A stretch of DNA of 64,000 nt. Source: Marisa cornuarietis. Lineage: Eukaryota; Mollusca; Gastropoda; Architaenioglossa; Ampullariidae. The notes under the pieces were generated by a model, which saw only the letters and a program-made list of their open reading frames with translations, was not told the origin of the DNA and made no database searches. The stretch spans positions 4,289,501 through 4,353,500 of the forward strand of contig SMMW01000585.1 in the NCBI GenBank assembly GCA_004794655.1, in the 5' to 3' direction. The position numbers were made by a program, and so were the translations under genes. Shown here piece after piece: positions 12,001-23,200 of the stretch (the stretch's first letter is position 1; each line of letters begins with the position of its first letter).

Positions 12001-15000
12001 ATTTAAGAGAATATATCAATTAAATTACTTTAGTTTGTGATATCTCGGAAAGTGAATTAGTTTCCATGAAATTATGTTTCAGACCAGTGCGCCTTCGAAT
12101 GGGTTTTCATGACAATATGAAAGCAATTGGAAAGCGGTTTCCTTTTCTTGCAGACTATGAAGTAAGTATCTCGACTATTTAATGGTTTCTTTATTTTAAT
12201 AATAATAATAATAAAAATTTGTAGAGGTGAGCTTAACCCATTGCGCATGAAAAACTAAAAATGAACCATGCAACATCTAACAGTACAACAAAGAAACACA
12301 AGTGTCACAAAAGGGTGACATGGAAAAGAGGAACGAAATGTAGGGATAAAGATGAAGAACTAAAGAGGGAATGAAAGAGTTTGCTAAATTGAGTGTTGAG
12401 GCTGGATTTGAAAGCTTTGAAAGCAGACAGTTTGAAGAGAAAGGGGCAAAGAATTGCAAACAGTGGTGCCAGAAAAGGAGGGCATGTCTTTCATCTGATG
12501 TGTGGCACATAGAAAAGGTCTGATGGATGCCACAGAAAGAAGCAATCTTGTAATCACTGTAAGCTTAAATTGGCAGCCATGAAGGAAAGGTGTAGTATGG
12601 TCTGCTTTATGCTGATGGAAATAGCATTATATAGCACAATGTAGAATTCGTTATCATTGTATTACCAGGTTGGTTTGTTTATAGGTGGGGTTCACAGAGG
12701 AGGGTTTGCTGAATGGCGTCAAGATTTTGTTCTATGCTGATTGTGGGTCTTCCCCAAATGAAAACTCAATCATCAATATGTATATGTGGATGGACAATGG
12801 TATGAAAACTGCAGATAAGATTATTGAAACAATCTATATAAGCAATATCTGATGTTCCCACTGATCTTGTGCACTTTTATTTATGATTACATTGACATCA
12901 TCTGTTTTTGAGCTTTTGTTTACATGTTGGTTATAGCCTGGACAATATAAAGAGCAACATTTTCAGAAATAAAATTTCTTTTTATCTTTTTTTCTGTCGT
13001 ATATATCATGATAGAAATGTGGGTATAGATTTTTTTCTTTTTTGGGGTTATTCTAGCTTACCATTGTGACAACTGGAATTTTACCCCAGCTTTAGTGAAA
13101 ACCAACAAACCATCCAGTGCTTATTGCCGTTCTCCTGGTATGACTGATAAACCTATTATATATATACTTTCTTTTTCTTTCTCTGTATTTCTTAGGAAAA
13201 GTTATTTATGCACTGATTGTTACTGCATGAACATTTCTTCATTAACATTTCCGGACGACCTGACTATTAGGGTTTACAACTGATCTTTAACTGAACAAAT
13301 CACTGCCTTAGTGAGGCTTTGTATGTATATAAAAAGGGCTCAGCAGTCTTTTCATTTGATTCATTGTCTATGCTACATGCGCCCTTAGCTATTGTGATGC
13401 TCTTTAGTATGCCTAGGCAGGCAAGTAGGTACTCCTTGGCTTGTCAGTTGTTCACCTGTTCTGTTCAGCTGTTCTTGTTTTGACACCATGGAGGATTTTT
13501 GTATATTGTTACTAAAACAAATCCTCATTTTTTGGCATCCACTCTGCATGCTGTGTTACCTGTTCATCATACCTGGCTGTGACATTTATGCTACATGGTC
13601 ATAGGATCACGAGAAACAGTCACTGCAGGTCAGGTCAGTGCATGCATTGGTGGAGAGATTGATATCAGCAGGTAGGACCTGCTTTTGTTTTTTTTTGTTT
13701 TTTTTTTTTAGTTTCTGCTTCACATTTCTGACCAGCCACTGTTGGCTCTGTTCCTGCTTGGTTTGCCACTGAGGGTAGGCTATTCCCATTGGCAGGGCAG
13801 TAGTTTGTTTGGTTAAAGAGCAGTTATAACCCATAAGCTCCTAATAGTTGGGTCATCAGATAAAGAGAATTTACAAGGAAATTTTCACTTTTTTCATTTG
13901 TACTTTTTGCAAGTTTGTTTTGTTTGCACACATTTACTATCCAGCCTTGAATGTCAGTGTTATGTTTAGGGCCAATTGAATGCTTTATGTATTTATTTTA
14001 TCCCTTAATAATTGTTGTCAAGATCTGCAAATATTGCAAAAATATTTACAGATAACCAGATCTGAGCATAGAGTGTGGAATTATTATTTTAAGGCAAGTA
14101 AATGCAATGAACAACATTACTAACATATTAACCCATATGTATCTAAACTGTGATAGGTAATCATGATATGATAATAACTAGAAAGGTGTATATTTTTGTT
14201 TACATTAGATTGAAATCTGCATATTCAAGAACACCATTAAAGATTTTTATACAGTCATACAAGACATAGACTGGATATCGTAGGAAAAGAATATGGTATC
14301 AACACTTTTCACTAGGCTTTGCAAAAAGCTTATCTCCTAAACTGAACTGCTGTGAAGATTTTGTTTAGAGCAGTTGACTGTTGTGTGCAGGTTCTGTACC
14401 AGCCCAGTTCATCATGGAATCAATCATGGAACATGTTGCCAAGTCTATCAATAAAGACCCCAGTGAAGTCCGCAAACTCAACTTGTATCAGAAAGGGCAG
14501 GTAAGTTTGATACTTCTTTTTTAGGGGGAGGTTTGAGCCTTTGCACATTGACATGTAGTGTATGAAGTGTGACAGGGAGTAAAGGATAACCTGCATCATT
14601 ACTTTATTAAAATAATAATAATTTTATTTTCTTTTTTAAAAATGTAATTGTATCTTACATGAGGTTTAAATTTGCATGGTTCATTTTACAGATCATTTAA
14701 TTTATTTAAAAAGCTTAATTTTGTAATAATGTTTGTGATAAAAATGTACTAAACTACACTAGAAGAAAGTGTAATATGGTGACATCTTTTAACAGTCCAT
14801 GGTCTATTTTACTATTGCCTATAATGTTATATAATAACTACTGCAGTACCTAAATTAAACTGTTGTTTACAAGATTGATAAATATGTTTGTTGTATCTGA
14901 CACAGACATCTGCTGGTGGCATGAAACTAGACTACTGTATTATCAGGGATCTTGTGGCGCAACTTGAGGCATCATCTGACTTGGCTGTTCGTAAAAAGAC

Positions 15001-18000
15001 AGTAGAGGATTACAATAAGGTATACATATATCGAAAATGTTAACAACATTGTTGTGTGGTAATGAAAACATGATATGATGTAAATAACAATAAGAATAAT
15101 AGAAATAGATCTAACCGTATGATAATCTTTTTCTTTATAGCTGCATGAACCATTTATAAAGTGAGAAATTTGGCAAATATATTCATCCTCCTCTGGTCCT
15201 GCCATTTGGAATTATCTGTCCCTTTTGTGAACTATGACATTATATGAAACTTAAAACCCATCTCTTTCAAAAATACCTTTCATAATCTAGCAAACTTTTC
15301 TGCTCAGATGTTCCTTTCTTCGCCCATGCACTTTGCTAAAGTTAACCACTGTTTTAGCCTTGTGTTGTTTATTTCTTCATTATATGGTCAACTTCTCGTT
15401 TGGTTTGTTTCTTTTTGATTTCTATAAAAGCATTTTTTAAATAATTATTAATTTAATAGTCTTTAATTTTTCAGTTTTTTCATTAACTTTACCAGACAAT
15501 CTGATTACAAGAAGTTAAGGGGCTACAACTACTCTTTACACGGTGCTCTAGATTTTTTATTGTTTTTACATTATATATCTTATTATTTGATGAATCAACA
15601 ATAATGGAGAAATCAAGATGACCCACACTTTCCTTCTGAGGGGCAAACTGTTTTTTCAAGAGTCAAAAGTGCAAAATACCCTAAAAGAGATATTGACTGA
15701 TGGAGAGTAGACATCAAGTTCAAGGTCATTGACTCGACTGATTCAAGCCAGGACTTATCGTCTTCCAATGGCCCGTATCAATAACAAATATCTTTTCAGA
15801 GACAGTGGTTCCCATGTTATGCCTTAAATGGGGAACATTAGCATTACTATATTATTATACTTGACATAGGATGTAAACATACTCTTATGTATGTGCTATA
15901 ATTAAAAACAATACTGTTGCTGCTGTCAGTGGGGGTTAGAAGTCCTGGCCACTAGGGGCTCCACTGTATCTAGGTGCATCTGCCATCGAGGGCTATATAA
16001 AAGAGCTTAATAATAATAATAATAGCAAGCAGATGACACCATGGCAAAAAACATGAATAAAGTGCATGGATGAAAAACTGAGGAGTGAGAGGAACAGTTC
16101 TCTTGATTATGCAAAGATAGATTCTGAGGCCAGATTTGAAGGCTTTGGACACAGCTTAAAGTGAAATGGGAAGAGAATTCTAAAAAAAATTGGGGCCTGA
16201 GAAGGAAAGGGAGTGTCTTCTGAATTTCTCCTGTCTGATCCATAGCTCAGAGAAGAAGACAATGCAGGCAGACTGAAGAGATTGACTTGAGTGGCAAGGT
16301 GTCAGTATTTCAGACAGGTCTGCTGGGGCAAGGATGTGAAGACAATGGTATCACGGTGTAATGATCTTGTAATGATTGTGAGCTCAGCCAGGTCTGCTGG
16401 GGCAAGGTCATGAAGACAATGGTAGCACAGTATGATGATTTTGTAATGATTTCAAGCTCGGGCTGGCAGTCAGTGAAGCTCATGGAGGAGAGGTGTGGCA
16501 TGATCTGCTTTTTGCCTATTGAAGACAATACGAGCAGCATTGTTCTGGGCCCTTTAAAATTTGTCCAGTAGATGGTTAAGGAGATCAGTGAATAGAAAGT
16601 TGCATTAATCCAGTTGCTTAGTGTCAGATCATCTGGAAATCATTGAAAACAATAATTTTCAAGGAACATTTCATTTTGTTACCAAAGAAATAAAATATCA
16701 ATGCTTTTGAAATGAGCCTTTTCATCTACTGCATGTTTCTTACAAAGAGACCTCATTTTGTTGAATGAGGGTATATTTTTGAGCTGCTTGGTACATGTAC
16801 AGGCTAACAGGTGGAAAAAACGTGGACTTTCACTGGTGCCAACACGATTTGGTCTTGTCTGGCAGAGTGGCTACTTTAATGTCTTTGTGGCTATCTACCA
16901 CAGCGATGGCACTATTGTTATTGAACATGGTGGCATAGAAGTTGGACAAGGTATCAACCAAAAGGTGAGTTTATCATGTTCATGTTGTCATAAAAGGAAA
17001 TATGTAGATCTATATAGATCAAATTTATCCTTTTTTTAATAAAAAATAAGAGTAAAATAATGATTGACTTGATTTAAATGCAAACAGTTCATTGTGTAAT
17101 TTCATGATTGACGTTGTGTACAGTATACCAAATAAATAAGTTTTAATTATGTTGGAGCCTCAAATTGACTGTATGAATGTGTAGGTGGCCCAAGTGTGTG
17201 CCTATGAACTAGGGGTGCCACTGAACCTCATACGTGTTCAGAAAGGATCTTCGGTTACCAATGCCAACTCAATGACCACAGGTGGCAGCATCACTAGTGA
17301 ACTGAACTGCTTGGTAAAAGTGTTTTTCGTGTGTGTGTGTGTGTGTGTGTGAAAATTAACACCAATCAAAGTAGAATCAGGGTATCGAGGCCTATCCCAG
17401 CAAACGTTTTGGGACCTGTCTTTTTCTAGCTTCCTTTGCTGTTAGGGAACTTCTCACTACCACTTTCATACTCCTTCTGGTCTTCATAACATCTCCCCTA
17501 CCCTTATCATTCACAAGTTTCTCTGACAAGTCTGTCGCCATTTCCGCTGAAAATTATTACAGCAACAGTTGATAGCATAGGTGCAGCACTCTTAAACTTT
17601 ATCATTCCCCAGTCTAATCTTTGCACCCATTGTTTGACAGGGTGTTGTGAATTGCTGTGAGCAGCTCAAAGAGCGCATGGCTCCCATCCGCCAGAAGATG
17701 AAGAATCCAACATGGCAGCAACTAGTTACGGCCTGCTATCAGCAGGGTGTGGATCTTTGTGCCAGATTCATGTGAGAAGCCTGTTCTTTTTTTGTGGTTA
17801 ACTGCAACGCTTGGTTCTGCAGTGTATATCAAGAAACAAGGAGATTTGTTTGTGCTATATATTAAAGCTTATACTAAAGCAGTTTACACCCAAGTACATT
17901 CCACAAGTTAGGCAAGGCTATACCAGAATATATAATTTTTATCCTGGGTCATTTACCTTATTTGTCTCTCAAATTTAGCAAAGATCTCATGTCTAATTTT

Positions 18001-20247
18001 TTGTCATTCTCTAGTAGTTGTTACACCAGCACACTTCCCCTAGTTGAACCAGTTGCAGACTCCTTAGAGGGTTGGGAAGGTAAAGTAGTGCAGCAGAGGA
18101 GATGGGCAGCATCCCACACAAAAGCCAAGCTCAAGAAAAGTGTGAAAACCTCACTCTTCTAACATTGTAAGGTCATTAGATTATCTTTTACCATTAGCTA
18201 TTACAGTCCAAAAAAACTGTTCTATGTACGTTCTTGGACTATTATTTGTTCACTACACAATTATTTGTTATGCAGGACTAATCCTCAGGATAAATATGAC
18301 TGCCACTACAATGTTTATGGGGCAGCAGTGACTGAGGCAGAGATAGATGTTTTGACTGGACAATCACAACTCCTGCGCTGTGACATCCTCTTTGACTGTG
18401 GTGAAAGGTAATGAAGATATGAAGATAATTGTTAAAGTTCAGTAGAAGACGTGAAAGTCACTATTTCCTCAGTAAAATATAGCTTAGGACTGAAACAGAA
18501 TTAAAGCATGGCCAACCTAGCTGAAAGGAAAAAAATCAAGAGAAGACACTAGGGAAATTGTTTGTTTGTCAGTCTTTAATGATTTTGGCCTACCCTGCAT
18601 TGGGCAGGATGTTTTGCACCAATAACATATAAGTTCTGAATGTTTGCTTACAGCATAAATCCTGAGATAGACATTGGACAGATTGAGGGGGGATTTGTTA
18701 TGGGACTTGGCTATCACCTGACCGAGAAGATGAAATATGATCCAGACACAGGAGTGGCCCTCACTGCTGGGACATGGGTAAACAAATATTTATAATTTGT
18801 GGACATTTATGCTTCTTTAAATTTAAGGACTGAAACTCTTATGAGTGTGAGAATTTCTGACTCTCCAGTGCATTTATCATTTTGGGAAAGCGTGTTTTTG
18901 TGTCTATTAACACGCTGGGCTCTGTGATGTTCATCATGATGCGACTTCTGGTCACTCTTCATTAATGCAGTAGTGGTCAGAATTACACAGTAAATCACCA
19001 TTGTCTAGTGAGTTAAAGCTGCCTTTTTGATCATGGCAGCTATGTAGTTCCTCATCATTATGTCCAGCATGGTTTAAGTGGCATCCCAAACACACTGCAC
19101 TAACGGAAAGGGCTAACAGATTGATTTGAGAAGCAGAGAACTTTGAAAAACCCGAGAAAGGAACATATATTTTTATTCTGCATGATTACTTTGTGAACAA
19201 AATAAATTATTTTTATTGTAAAGCTTTGTCGCCATAGTTGTAAACAATGATCAGGATTTCTGTGAGACTTTTATAAATGTTGATAAGCCACAGTTGGCCA
19301 GATATATTTGTAGGTATTATATACCAAAATTACTGTCATATGTATTAATCATTCATGTGTTATTGAAAAGGCTTTCCTCATATTAGGAATACAAACCTCC
19401 AATGGCAAAGAATTTGCCAGTTGATTTTCGCTTGGATTTGCTCAAGAATGCACCTAATCCATTGGGTGTCCTGGGATCAAAGGGTAAGACTAAAGAATGA
19501 CACGTTGTAATAGTTTAAGTAATTAATATGCAGCCAATGTACTCTCATTTCCAAGAAAGCATTATGGGGGCAAGAGAAACTTTGAGGGCATCATTTGTCA
19601 TCTGACCTAATAATACAACAAACAATGAATGAAAAAATTAAAGATATGTGGTTAATGTTCATGTTATATAGTTTAATTTGTTTAGCATACATAAAGCAAA
19701 TTAATGTACTATTAAAACATCTTTGTGTGCTGATAGTACAATATATGAATAAATTATTGTGCCATGTGCAGCTATGAGATCTATGATAGCTAATACTGCT
19801 GGTATTGCTGCTTGAATCATGGCTTTATCTTTTAGCTTAGTTTTGAGTGAGTCAGTCTTACATTTGCTTCTGTTTTTTTGGCACAGGTTCTGGTGAACCA
19901 CCTTTAGTGATGTCTTCTTCTGCCCTGTTTGCCATCAAACATGCAGCTGAGGCTGCTCGAGCCGAGATTGGACAAGATGTCTTCTTCTCTCTTAGTCAGT
20001 AGCAATAGTGTACATTTTATAAAAATATAAAAACAAGAGAATGAGACAGACAAGAGAATGTATGGGCATGTGCATTTCTGTGTGTGTGTACATGCACATA
20101 AGAATGTCTCTGTGTATTTGTCTTTTAGTCAATTATTGAAGCATTAGGAATTTTAATTTTTCTGGTTCTTTTACAGATTCCCCAAGTTTGGTTGAAGATG
20201 TTCAAACAGCATGTTTGCTGGATGCTTCTCAGATGCTTTTCAGCTGA
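634..20247 (+). CDS. Aldehyde oxidase-like molybdo-flavoenzyme (XDH/AOX family), 33 exons, one frameshift
   Basis: Predicted cytosolic oxidase of aldehydes and N-heterocycles using 2Fe-2S, FAD and molybdopterin. Thirty-three GT-AG exons were recognised; coordinates are in the three domain entries. They total about 1,310 codons, matching the family's usual 1,300-1,350. The order is two 2Fe-2S motifs, FAD domain, then molybdopterin domain ending at TGA 20245-20247. It looks like aldehyde oxidase rather than xanthine dehydrogenase. The position of bovine XDH Glu802 (after GGAFGGK) is Ile here (GGAFGSKIS), and [11 protein letters not shown] and AYCRSPGS resemble invertebrate aldehyde oxidases. 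GSGEPPL retains the catalytic Glu. The start codon is not found: exon 1 is open but lacks ATG. Exon 21 carries one surplus A, so the gene is either newly broken or the base is a sequence error. It converges on APIP. Confidence 0.9.
3293..3338. repeat. (TG)n microsatellite in intron 5
   Basis: Interrupted TG run inside intron 5. Just upstream, 3138-3178 (TGGTGCAGTGAAC then GCCTGTCACC) weakly resembles the head of the SINE family seen intact near 63.3 and 63.8 kb. A further stretch at 3540-3628 resembles the low-complexity tail of a non-LTR element. Otherwise intron 5 shows no recognised content. Confidence 0.75.
3962..6263 (+). other. Aldehyde oxidase exons 6-12: FAD-binding domain
   Basis: Exons are 3962-4202, 4483-4562, 4766-4909, 5025-5127, 5518-5666, 5871-5981 and 6197-6263. 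LVFGNTGFG matches the first FAD-contacting loop (VVGNTE in mammalian XDH). [16 protein letters not shown] is the second FAD loop, as in invertebrate aldehyde oxidases, where XDH has VGGN. The C-terminal CO-dehydrogenase-like flavoprotein subdomain follows ([10 protein letters not shown]). The last exon ends in phase 1 before a 1.6-kb intron that holds a MULE-type transposon. Confidence 0.85.
4403..4440. repeat. (TG)n microsatellite in intron 6
   Basis: Nearly pure TG/GT run between exons 6 and 7 of the aldehyde oxidase gene. Confidence 0.9.
6750..7827. mobile_element. MULE-type DNA transposon, 1.06 kb, with 8-bp TSD
   Basis: The element body 6758-7819 lies in aldehyde oxidase intron 12 between two copies of CTCTTTGG (6750-6757 and 7820-7827), a target duplication of the length expected for Mutator-like elements. 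Its ends are inverted repeats of about 70-100 bp. Each end is itself built from a repeated short motif related to CACTTAATCCCCAGA, and the right end carries about 28 more outer bases than the left. Inside is a minus-strand ORF resembling a MULE transposase fragment. No full transposase is present, so it is non-autonomous. Confidence 0.75.
7026..7373 (-). pseudogene. MULE transposase-like C-terminal fragment, 115 aa
   Basis: The open frame has the layout of the region downstream of the MULE transposase core: a helical segment ([11 protein letters not shown]), YFEHMYVRD, then LFPPDTWN. In complete MULE proteins that last motif is followed by a segment with an Asn-x-x-Glu-Gly-Trp-His motif; here that is replaced by unrelated sequence. 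I see no catalytic DDE residues. Terminal repeats surround it, so it travels with the transposon. Identification is from motif memory only. Confidence 0.5.
9050..9375 (+). mobile_element. Non-LTR retrotransposon fragment (ORF2 C-terminus)
   Basis: In intron 16 the plus strand encodes two blocks typical of the C-terminal end of a LINE ORF2: [18 protein letters not shown], then [20 protein letters not shown] followed by a segment ending in AIAFLNSS. The part normally between them is shortened, which indicates an internal deletion. No 3' tail or target duplication was identified. Confidence 0.65.
11277..11576. mobile_element. Short inverted element with DIRS-like ends
   Basis: A 300-bp insertion in aldehyde oxidase intron 19 begins TTTCTTCTTTGACATTACCA and ends with the inverted version (CATCTGGTAAGTC then AAAGAAAGAA). 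The same two sequences, in the same inverted arrangement, occur at the internal complementary region (41925-42006) and the outer 5' edge (about 49640-49680) of the DIRS element. It contains no ORF. I infer a non-autonomous or internally deleted relative; no target duplication is visible, as expected for DIRS elements. Confidence 0.55.
12190..12660 (-). mobile_element. CR1/L2-like LINE 3' fragment in intron 21
   Basis: Read on the minus strand, the region includes decayed blocks such as [16 protein letters not shown], comparable to the WNSLP...SSFKxxLKTHLF end of CR1/L2-type ORF2 proteins, followed by a tail ending in ATT/AAT repeats. Heavily mutated, with multiple frame changes. Confidence 0.5.
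15160..15310 (+). mobile_element. LINE ORF2 C-terminal relic in intron 25
   Basis: The plus strand encodes [12 protein letters not shown] and a following segment matching the terminal motif of CR1/L2-like ORF2 proteins (APxLWNSLP ... LKTHLF), interrupted by stops. It is short and decayed. Confidence 0.45.
15990..16640 (-). mobile_element. CR1/L2-like LINE fragment in intron 25
   Basis: The minus strand carries decayed RT-tail motifs: [18 protein letters not shown], then LLHELHWLPARA. These correspond to the LQRVQNxAARxV...LHWLPV block of CR1/L2-type LINEs. The segment contains an internal tandem duplication (16318-16463) and ends near an AAT repeat at 16008-16024. Confidence 0.6.
17326..17351. 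repeat. (TG)n microsatellite in intron 27
   Basis: Pure GT run just inside the donor of exon 27. Confidence 0.85.
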
Positions 20248-23200
20248 ACATCTAGTTTCCATATTACCTATACTGCTGGAAAGGCTTTGTTAGTGGTTGG
20301 CTCAACAACAAACTCCTCTCTGGATTCATTATGTGTTATATGCTAAATTTTCACTGGAGATGATTTATATTGAAAGTGTATAGCTTCCCTTGCCATGTGT
20401 ACAGTGTGTAGAAAATGTGTGTGTATAAAGAAACAAAATGATGAATCTTAGTCTTTCATGCTTTTTGTAATCAGACATTGCAAAAAGAAACTATGTGGTA
20501 CTGATATTTGATGTGTGTGTATAAATGTACATATATATCTAAATCTCTCTCTCTCTCTATATATATATATACACACACACATATATATATATATATGCAT
20601 GTTCACATGCATAAGCACACACCATTTGCCCACCTGATTTCTGTGACTTGCTCTCGCCACACTTCTCCCTCCCCTTTTATACTCACTGGGAGGGCCATAT
20701 GCCATGGGTATCCAGCCATATTGCTGGGGTTCATCTAGCAAGAGGTTGGGTGCAGTCTTCTCCATCCCCTCTGGACCACAAACTTGCTCACTAATCACTG
20801 CTGCTGGCTGACCAATCAGCCTTCAGCTGGCATCTAAGCCAGCCTTTACCACATTATGACTTATATTTCTTGAATGGTGTTATCTGCTCACTTGTAGAGA
20901 ATTAGCATCTAGTGATGAGCTAAACCCAATGAGGAATAAAGATTTGCATGATCATCAGCTTTGCAAGTGAATTTGGCATTTTGTTATGGAGAAATACTAA
21001 TATCCAGTTTGACTCCTTGTAAAATACTCCTCTTATAGGTTTACACATGGCCTACTTTTGCTTATGTTTTAAACAATAGCATACAAAATTAGCGAGTCAT
21101 ATTTTTCCTTAATTACCATTAGTTTAGTAAGACTGTTAGAGAATGTTACTTCTGTTTTTGTGTATATGATCTTAATATTTTTGTTTATCTCGGTGCCTGC
21201 TTTTTAAATGGCTTGAATGAAAATGGACAGAAAGAGGTTGTATACCTGTCTAAGGAGCAGATCATGATATGTTTACAGTGACCAGAGATACGTTTATAAT
21301 GACCAGACACTAACAGACATTGTGGACCTAATGTATGAAGTCGCTAACGTCCAAATTCTTGGACTATGTAAAAAGTGCTGTACCAGATAGAAAATTCATA
21401 TGCTATTAAGCAGGCATCGCTGCATATTTTCTGTTATTCTTGGAATTCAGCAACACATGCTTGGATTTTCCATCAAGATCATGCCACTTTTTAGTGCCAA
21501 ACTTAAATTGTACTGGCTTATAAATTAGGCCTTCAATAAAGGCCTGATGTTATACTTCATTCTGCAAGATATCCTGCTAGGATAAAAGTAGACCAGTTGG
21601 TTCATAGATAATCATTAGAGAGTGATATAGCTTGAAGTGTATAAGTCTGTATCATATGAGGTTATGGACATTTAATATGGTACTGGTGACACACAAGGTA
21701 CTGAAATTGAAGAATGGTTCTGAAGGTTGATACATTTGTATTTTGTACGATCTACAGCAGTGGAACAGATATGTCTGCTACAGTCATACAGCCAGTAAAA
21801 TAGAGGATTTATCTTGAGGCACATGCATGCTCATGCAGATATACATCTATGTCTATATATATATATATGTGAGAAAAAGAGGTCTATATGCTTTCATGTT
21901 AATTTTACTTATTTTGGGTAGTATTTTTCAAATCTGTATTTTTTTGTGTTATACGTTGTTTTTCTGAACCTCACTTGACTGTTTTTGTCTTGGAAGTATA
22001 AGTATTGCCCTTAAACTTGTTTCTTGTGCACATTATAGGCTTTTGGTCCACCAAATATCCATGCTTTGCTAATTCTAAAGAAGTTATTGCCTGGATGGGA
22101 TTATGTGAAGATCAGAGATGAAAAGTAAAATAACTGTTGCCAGTATTAAACATTTTGTGCCATGAACATAGGTGTCACCTGAGGATGGTGCACCAAGGAA
22201 GTTATTTTGATGTCGATGTCATGTGCAGGTAGTAAAATCATGTTTAGCAATATTTGTCCACAATAATCACTACTTGTGAACATTTTGGAAAGCAGCAGTA
22301 ATGTTGCATATATGCAAACACAAAATATTGCACACTTAGACTACTTTTGCCTGGCTTGGTAAAGTGTTTTTTGATTAAGTAAATGTTAAATACTTTTTTA
22401 TTATAAATGAAAACAATGAAAAAAGAGCTGGCGATTAAGACAGATGCTCAACTGGTATTAAAAATTTGGAAGGTTGTAATAACTAGAAAGATTACATTTT
22501 GAAGCATGTGAAAAACATGAACTGATTAATGTGCTTAACATCTGATGAGTGTGAATTTTTTGTTAGCGGTGGTGTATGAATGACTGTTGGGCACATTTTG
22601 TCATGGCAGAGGCTGACAGACATTGACATGTTGTGGGGGGTGGGGTTTGCTGTGAAGGGGGTTATGTTATTCATTGTCTTATGTTGCAAAGCATTCAGAG
22701 ATTTAAAGGAAAGCTCCTTTTTTGTTGATATTTTGTAACAATCATGTTGCCATTATTTCTTGCCACAAATTCTTTTAACTTTCTCAGATATTAACTATAT
22801 ACTATATTATATTGAGACATAAATTCAGATTGTATCTTTCCCATACCTTATACATTTTTTTTTAAATTTAGAAATCCAGAGTTATGTCTTTACCGATTTA
22901 TGAAGATAAATAGTTTGCCCTATGAACATTTTAAGAGTTGAGGAAAGGAGAAGGTTGCAGAAGGAGTATCCTACTATTCAGGGGCTAGTTTTAGGTCTCT
23001 AAAGTTTAAAACTTTCTAAAGAAGCAAATTTAGAAATGTTTTTTTCAAAAGTCACTCCTTTGCTATGTAGATGCATTGCACAAGCACATATGAAACATAA
23101 TGCTGATGGGGAAAGGTCTGGCTTAAACAGCTTTCTTATTTAAAACAATTTTAGTCTAAAAAGTTATAAAAATGTGTTGTGCATTGCACAGTAGTTCTAT

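Larger units (their letters stand above)
7872..20247 (+). other. Aldehyde oxidase exons 13-33: molybdopterin domain
   Basis: Exons are 7872-7972, 8232-8390, 8596-8718, 8831-8929, 10139-10196, 10516-10665, 11039-11231, 11669-11773, 12083-12162, 12685-12799, 13057-13137, 14391-14500, 14906-15019, 16803-16964, 17185-17313, 17641-17771, 18276-18407, 18654-18777, 19387-19483, 19887-19994 and 20177-20247. Landmarks are SGVTRFLDD (domain start), [17 protein letters not shown] (cofactor), [39 protein letters not shown] and GSGEPPL (active-site Glu). All exon phases agree except exon 21 (12083-12162), which is one base too long. Confidence 0.88.

Noticed and set aside
17960..18170. Possible LINE C-terminal relic ([16 protein letters not shown])
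   Set aside because: Only the last dozen residues resemble the LKTHLF terminus; too little to call.
634..20247. Assignment as xanthine dehydrogenase
   Set aside because: The Glu802 position is Ile and several motifs follow invertebrate aldehyde oxidases; the family relation remains clear but the XDH label is less likely.
20508..20798. Overlapping ORFs on both strands
   Set aside because: They cross the compound TA/CA microsatellite and a non-coding block; no motif or splice context.
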